From: Blastomussa wellsi
Taxonomy: Eukaryota; Cnidaria; Anthozoa; Scleractinia; Plerogyridae
Assembly (NCBI GenBank): GCA_947652115.1
Contig: OX393565.1
Coordinates: 10,677,407 to 10,741,406, forward strand
Direction: 5' to 3'
Length of the DNA stretch: 64,000 nt
The notes beneath the pieces were generated by a model that worked only from the letters and a program-made list of their open reading frames with translations, was not told where the DNA came from and did no database searches. This document shows positions 59,640 through 64,000 of the stretch, one piece after another. The translations under genes and the position numbers were made by a program. How positions within the stretch are numbered: the stretch's first letter is position 1; each line of letters opens with the position of its first letter.

Positions 59640-62390
59640 TTCATTTGCTGTAATGTTCTTTGTATATTGGATGCGGTGTGGGCTATATAAGAACCTATTC
59701 CTTTCTTTCCGTCATTTGCCCTACAGTGCTTGCAATTTGGGTGCGTTTTGGACAATATTACAGCGTATTTACATCGAGCTACGTTCGGATCGTAAATTCT
59801 CTGGTGTGCGAATAGGTCCTCACTTTCGTATATTTGCCGTAGAGTGCTTGCATATTGGGTGCGTTTTGGGAAATATTGGACCCTATTCACATAGATGTAC
59901 GTTGGGGTTGTAACTTCTCTGTTGTGCAAACGGGTCATCACTTTCGTACATTTGCCGTAAAGTGCTTGTAAAGTGGTTGCGTTTTTGGGTAATATTAGAA
60001 CCTATTCACATAGACCTATACGTTCTAATCCCTCTTCCACTAATCTGCGGAAAGGTTCTTTCTTTCCATAATTTGCCTTAATGTGCTTGCATATTGGGTG
60101 CATTAAGGGCAATATAAAACCCAGGTCACACAGATCTACGTTCTAATTCCACTGAAACTGTCGTTCGAAAAGGTCCCGTTTTTCGTTCATTTGCCGTAAA
60201 GTGCTTGAATATTGGGTGCGTTATGTACAATATTAGACCCTATTCACGTACTACGTTCGGATCGTAATTTCTCTGTTGCGCGAATGGGCCTTTTCCTTCA
60301 AACATTTGCCGTAAAGTGCTTGCATATTGGCTGCGTCTCGGGCAATATTACACCCTGTTCAGATTGATCTACGTTGGAATCGCACTTTCCCTGTTGTGTA
60401 ATTTTGGTACATTTACCGAAAATTAAAGTACTTGCATATTGGATTCCTTTTGGAAAATATTAGACCCTGTTCACATAGATCTACGTTCGGATCGCAATTT
60501 CTCTGTTGTGCTAAAGGTGCTAACTTTCTTCCATTTGCCGTAAAGTGCTTGCAAATTGGTTGCAATATTAGACCCTATTCACATAGATCTACGTTCTAAT
60601 CTCTATTCCAATGTTCCTTCAAAATGTCCTTTCTTGCCGTAATTTGCCTTAATGCGCTTGCATCTGCAAAAAGGTCCTACCATTTGTGCATTTGCCGTAA
60701 AGTGCTTGCCGATTGATTGCGTTTGGACAATATTAGATCCTATTCACATACATCTACGTTCGGATCGCAAATTGGCTGTTGTGTGATCAGAATAGGTGCA
60801 CACTTTCTTGCATTTGCCGTAAAGTGCTTGCATATTGGATGCGTTTTGAACATCATTAGACCCTATTCACATAGTTATACGGTCCGATCGCAGTTTCACC
60901 GGTTTGTGCTAATAGCTCCTCACTTTCGTACATTTGCCTAAACGTCCTTGCATATTGCATGCGTTTTGGACAATATTAGACCCTATTCACATAGATGTAC
61001 TTTCGGATCGCAATTTCTCTGTTGTGAGAAAGGTGCTCACTTTCTTTTATTTGCCGTAAAGTGCTTGCAAATTGGTTGCGTTTGGACAATATTAGATCAT
61101 ATTCACATAGATCTACGTTCAGATCGCAAGTTGGCTGTTGTGTGAATAGGTGCACACTTTCTTACATTAAACGGAAAGTGCTTGCATATTGGATGCGTTT
61201 TGAACATCATTAGACCCTATTCACATAGATGTACGTTCGGGTCGCAATTTCTGTGGTGTGCGAAAGGTCTCACTTTCTTTCATTTTCCGTAACATGGTTG
61301 CAAATTGGTTGCGTTTGGACAATATTAGATCCTATTCACATAGATCTACGTTCTAATCTCCCTTCCTCTGCTCTGCGAAAAAGGTTATTTGCTTGCATGT
61401 ATATGTGCTTGCCAGTCATGTATTGGGTGCATTTAATTGAGCGCAATATTAAACCCTATTCGCATAAATCAATGTTCTCATCCTACTTTCACTGATCTGC
61501 GAAAGGGTTCTACCATTTGTGCATTTGCCATAAAGTGCTTGCAAATTGGTTGCGTTTGGACAATATTAGTTCCTATTCACATTGATCTACGTTCGGAACG
61601 CAAATTGGCTGTGTGAATAGGTGCACACTTTCTTACATTCGCCCTATTCACATAAATCTACGCTCTAATTCCACTTTCACTGTTGTTCGAAAAGGTCCCG
61701 CCTCTCCTACATTTGCCGCGAAATGCTTGAATATTGGGTTTGATTTGTACAAAATAAGACCCTTTTCACATAGATCTACGTTCGGTTGGAAATTACCCTG
61801 TTGAGCGGATGGGGTCTTCACCTTCTTACATTTACCGTAAATTGCCTGTATACTCACTGGTTTCGTCTTGGGCAATGTTAGACCCTATTCAGATAGACCT
61901 ACGTTCGAATCGCACCAATTCACTGTTATGCGAAAAGGTCTTTTCCTTCCGTCATTTGCCTTACTGTGCTTGCATATTGGGTGCGCTTTGGCCAATATAA
62001 AACCCTATTCACATAGATCTACGGTCTATTCCCGGAAAAGGTCCTTCCTTACTTTTATTCCTTTTGTGCATTTGCCGTAAAGTGCTTGTAAATTGGTTGT
62101 GTTTTGACAATATTAGACCCTGTTCACAAAAATCTACGCTCGGATCGCAATTTCTCTGTCGTGCAAAAGGTGCTCACTAAATTACATTTGTCGTAAAGTG
62201 CTTGCATATGAGATGCTTTTTGGACAATATTATAATTGGACCCTATTCAAATAGATCTACGGTAGGATCGCAGTTTCACCGGTTTGTGCGAATAGCTCCT
62301 CACTTTCGTACATTTGCCTTAAAGCACTTGTATATTGGTTGTGTTTCGAGCAATATTAAACCCTATTCACATAGATCTACAGTGCCAAGC
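59640..62390 (+). repeat. Satellite array, about 117-bp units, about 23 copies
   Basis: Diverged units share TTTGCCGTAAAGTGCTTG, then ATATTGGGTGCGTTTTGG, ACAATATTAGACCCTATTCACATAGATCTACGTTCGGATCGCAA, and a T-rich end. The GTGCTTG word recurs at spacings of about 110-126 bases from 59727 to 62326. Units are too diverged for a recent expansion. Several frames stay open across two or more units because the period is near a multiple of three. Confidence 0.85.
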
Positions 62391-62690
62391 ACCGAACAAT
62401 CACTAGCTGTGGCGTAGGTTGAGTTGACCTGTTGAACGTATGACTTCAGGTAAGGAAGGCAGACACAACGGATACCTGCACGATCGACAATTGCAGCCTG
62501 GTATATCATGAGGAACAATGTAAAGCCTTAGATCTCTGCTAGGTGCCTAGCAAAGCATTAACAAGGCAGCTAGGGTTACCCTGACGCTAGGGTAACCCTA
62601 GCAGTCACGTTAACCCTAGAAAAAGAGAAGAAATGTGTGAGTGCCAGGGTAACCCTAGCACTAGGGCTATCCCACCTTCTTGTGGCAATT
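62390..62690. other. Interruption with GGGTTACCC palindromes
   Basis: Breaks the satellite. Contains CTAGGGTTACCCTGACGCTAGGGTAACCCTAG (written as alternating words near 62568-62600) and further AACCCTAG/CTAGGG copies to about 62670. It resembles scrambled telomere-type words in inverted order; no gene. Confidence 0.5.
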
Positions 62691-62699
62691 GGTCCCCAA

Positions 62700-62880
62700 A
62701 GTAGTTCATTATTGGGTGCGTTATGTTAGACAAATTGGCACCTTTGGGATAGATATCTCTTTTCAAATTACATCTTTATTGTTGTGAGAAATATTAATTG
62801 ATTTCCACGGTTTCTCGTCAAATTTTTGCATATTGGGTGTGTTACTGATAACTATTAGATCTCGTTCACATAACTCGATT
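62700..62880. repeat. Two outlying degenerate satellite units
   Basis: TATTGGGTGCGTTATG near 62711 and TATTGGGTGTGTTACTGATAACTATTAGATC near 62830 continue the satellite pattern beyond the palindromic interruption. Confidence 0.55.
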
Positions 62881-64000
62881 TTCTGATGAATCGACACGCA
62901 ACGGCAATTTTTCGTCGTGAACTGTCCATTACAAAAATAGGGCGCTTGCCGTTCACTGTAGGTCATGCCTGAAAGACAGCAAAGAATTTACCAATTCTGG
63001 GTATTCAAATTATGTTGCAAGACATTGCTCAATATATATTCACAATATTCTACAATTCTACAGCGCTCGTTGGACCTTGTAATTTCACGAGGGGCATGTC
63101 GTCAAAGCCCCAAAATGGTAAATTTTGGAAAGGTGGTGCTTTTTCATTTCATGCGAAATGTACTAAAACAATCTGATTTTAATAAACAAGTCTGTGCGAA
63201 CAAGGTCCAGTATTTGACCATAACACACACCATATGTAATTCAACGGAAATGTCTGAGAATACAGAATACGGAATACAGGCTATCTTACGAAACGGTTAG
63301 TCAACAGTCCTGCTGTAGGTTGGTTCATTGTCTGAAGGACAGTACCTCTTTTTTTCCTTCGAGAAAAAAGATAAGCTACAAGAAACTTCACACTTTGCTT
63401 GTGCACTTCCATAATTTTTTCTACAAGTTGGTATAAAAGGAATTAATCTAAGAAATATTTCGTTTCAACCTTAACAGCGCCGAAAATTAATGTATTGTTG
63501 GTAACATATATTGCTGTAAATTGGAGTTGACGTTCTTAGTAGCATAAAACCGCAAGGCCTTAATTCAATGTATATACAAAGTACTTCTAAAAATTTAACT
63601 GTTTAAATAAAGGGGTGAAAGGAATAAAGGAAAACCTCAGAAGAATATTCTGCGAAGTAACACAGCAAATAAGGCAAGCTTCTTTAGTACTTGACAGCTA
63701 ATTACAAGTTCATTCAGTGTATACAAGGAAACCATTGTAGCCACATTACAGCAAAACACCCCCAATTTAAAAAGGAACAAAAAAAGTGATCCCCTAACAC
63801 ACAAATCATTATCATAAAGATGGAAAAAAGTTTCGACATGTCGTCATGCAGAAGGACAAGGTGTCCTGTTTCTGTGGAAAAGCACGTACATGTGACGGTT
63901 AATAACCGAACGGTGAGCAATTCCTCCATATCCAATCAGATCACATACGCAAACTAACCTAACTAAAAAAATCACGAGAACATAACAAAACGTTGGCACT
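62881..64000. other. Region without recognised gene
   Basis: AT-rich. Short frames (62965-63300, 63714-63935 reverse) have no recognised motif or splice context and are probably chance. Confidence 0.35.

Noticed and set aside
59640..62400. CRISPR array or protein-coding repeat gene
   Set aside because: Units are diverged and contiguous without unique spacers, and the genome is eukaryotic. Coding is not shown, so it is listed as satellite.
62560..62680. Interstitial telomere array
   Set aside because: The words are not in tandem and change orientation.

Overview
The window is animal nuclear DNA, not bacterial. Genes are split by GT-AG introns, poly(A) signals are AATAAA, and almost every recognisable protein belongs to a eukaryotic mobile element or an endogenised virus. 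The mix of Polinton/Maverick, ISL2EU, KDZ, hAT, DIRS, Ty3/gypsy, RTE and L1/Tx1 elements with AT-rich intergenic DNA suggests a cnidarian, probably an anthozoan. This is inference from content; no species marker was seen.

Layout. 1-814 (-): open THAP-domain transposase-type ORF running off the left edge. 1120-14250: a moderately GC-rich Polinton/Maverick-like endogenous element. It has a tandem array of tiny zinc-ribbon ORFs (1170-2380), a leftward block (unknown 204 aa protein, GRF zinc finger, DEDD-type nuclease) and a rightward block (small ORFs, broken chromodomain integrase, two tandem minor-capsid paralogues, double-jelly-roll major capsid protein, small basic core-like proteins, a membrane protein, a PLA2-like protein). 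Neither PolB, packaging ATPase nor protease was found. 14900-23700: a second, much AT-richer Polinton-like element with minor capsid, packaging ATPase, fibre-like protein, membrane protein and zinc-ribbon factor. Its fibre gene is split by a full-length RTE LINE (18255-21846, 14-bp target duplication). 23750-27600 (-): DIRS-type tyrosine-recombinase retroelement. 27630-28005: a fragment resembling the second Polinton. 28029-31050: gypsy LTR and gag, a hairpin MITE, and a second DIRS-type RT/RNase H.

31450-42490 is an ISL2EU-type DNA transposon (THAP, HTH, DDE and a convergent YqaJ fragment). Its intron holds a Ty3/gypsy element (32643-41173), which in turn holds an L1/Tx1-like LINE (33915-39280): three nested levels, the inner two with target duplications. 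43260-46390 (-): an OTU-protease/zinc-finger/hAT transposase fusion. 47522-58349 (+): a 17-exon KDZ transposase-like gene with an acidic linker and a possible cysteine-peptidase-like C-terminal exon. 59640-62400: a satellite of about 23 units of roughly 117 bp. The rest shows no gene.

Many coding regions carry one or a few frameshifts or stops, so most are decaying. The best preserved are the RTE ORF, the major capsid ORF, the L1 ORFs and the THAP ORF. Exon limits and breaks were read by eye; family names rest on motif recognition, without database searches.
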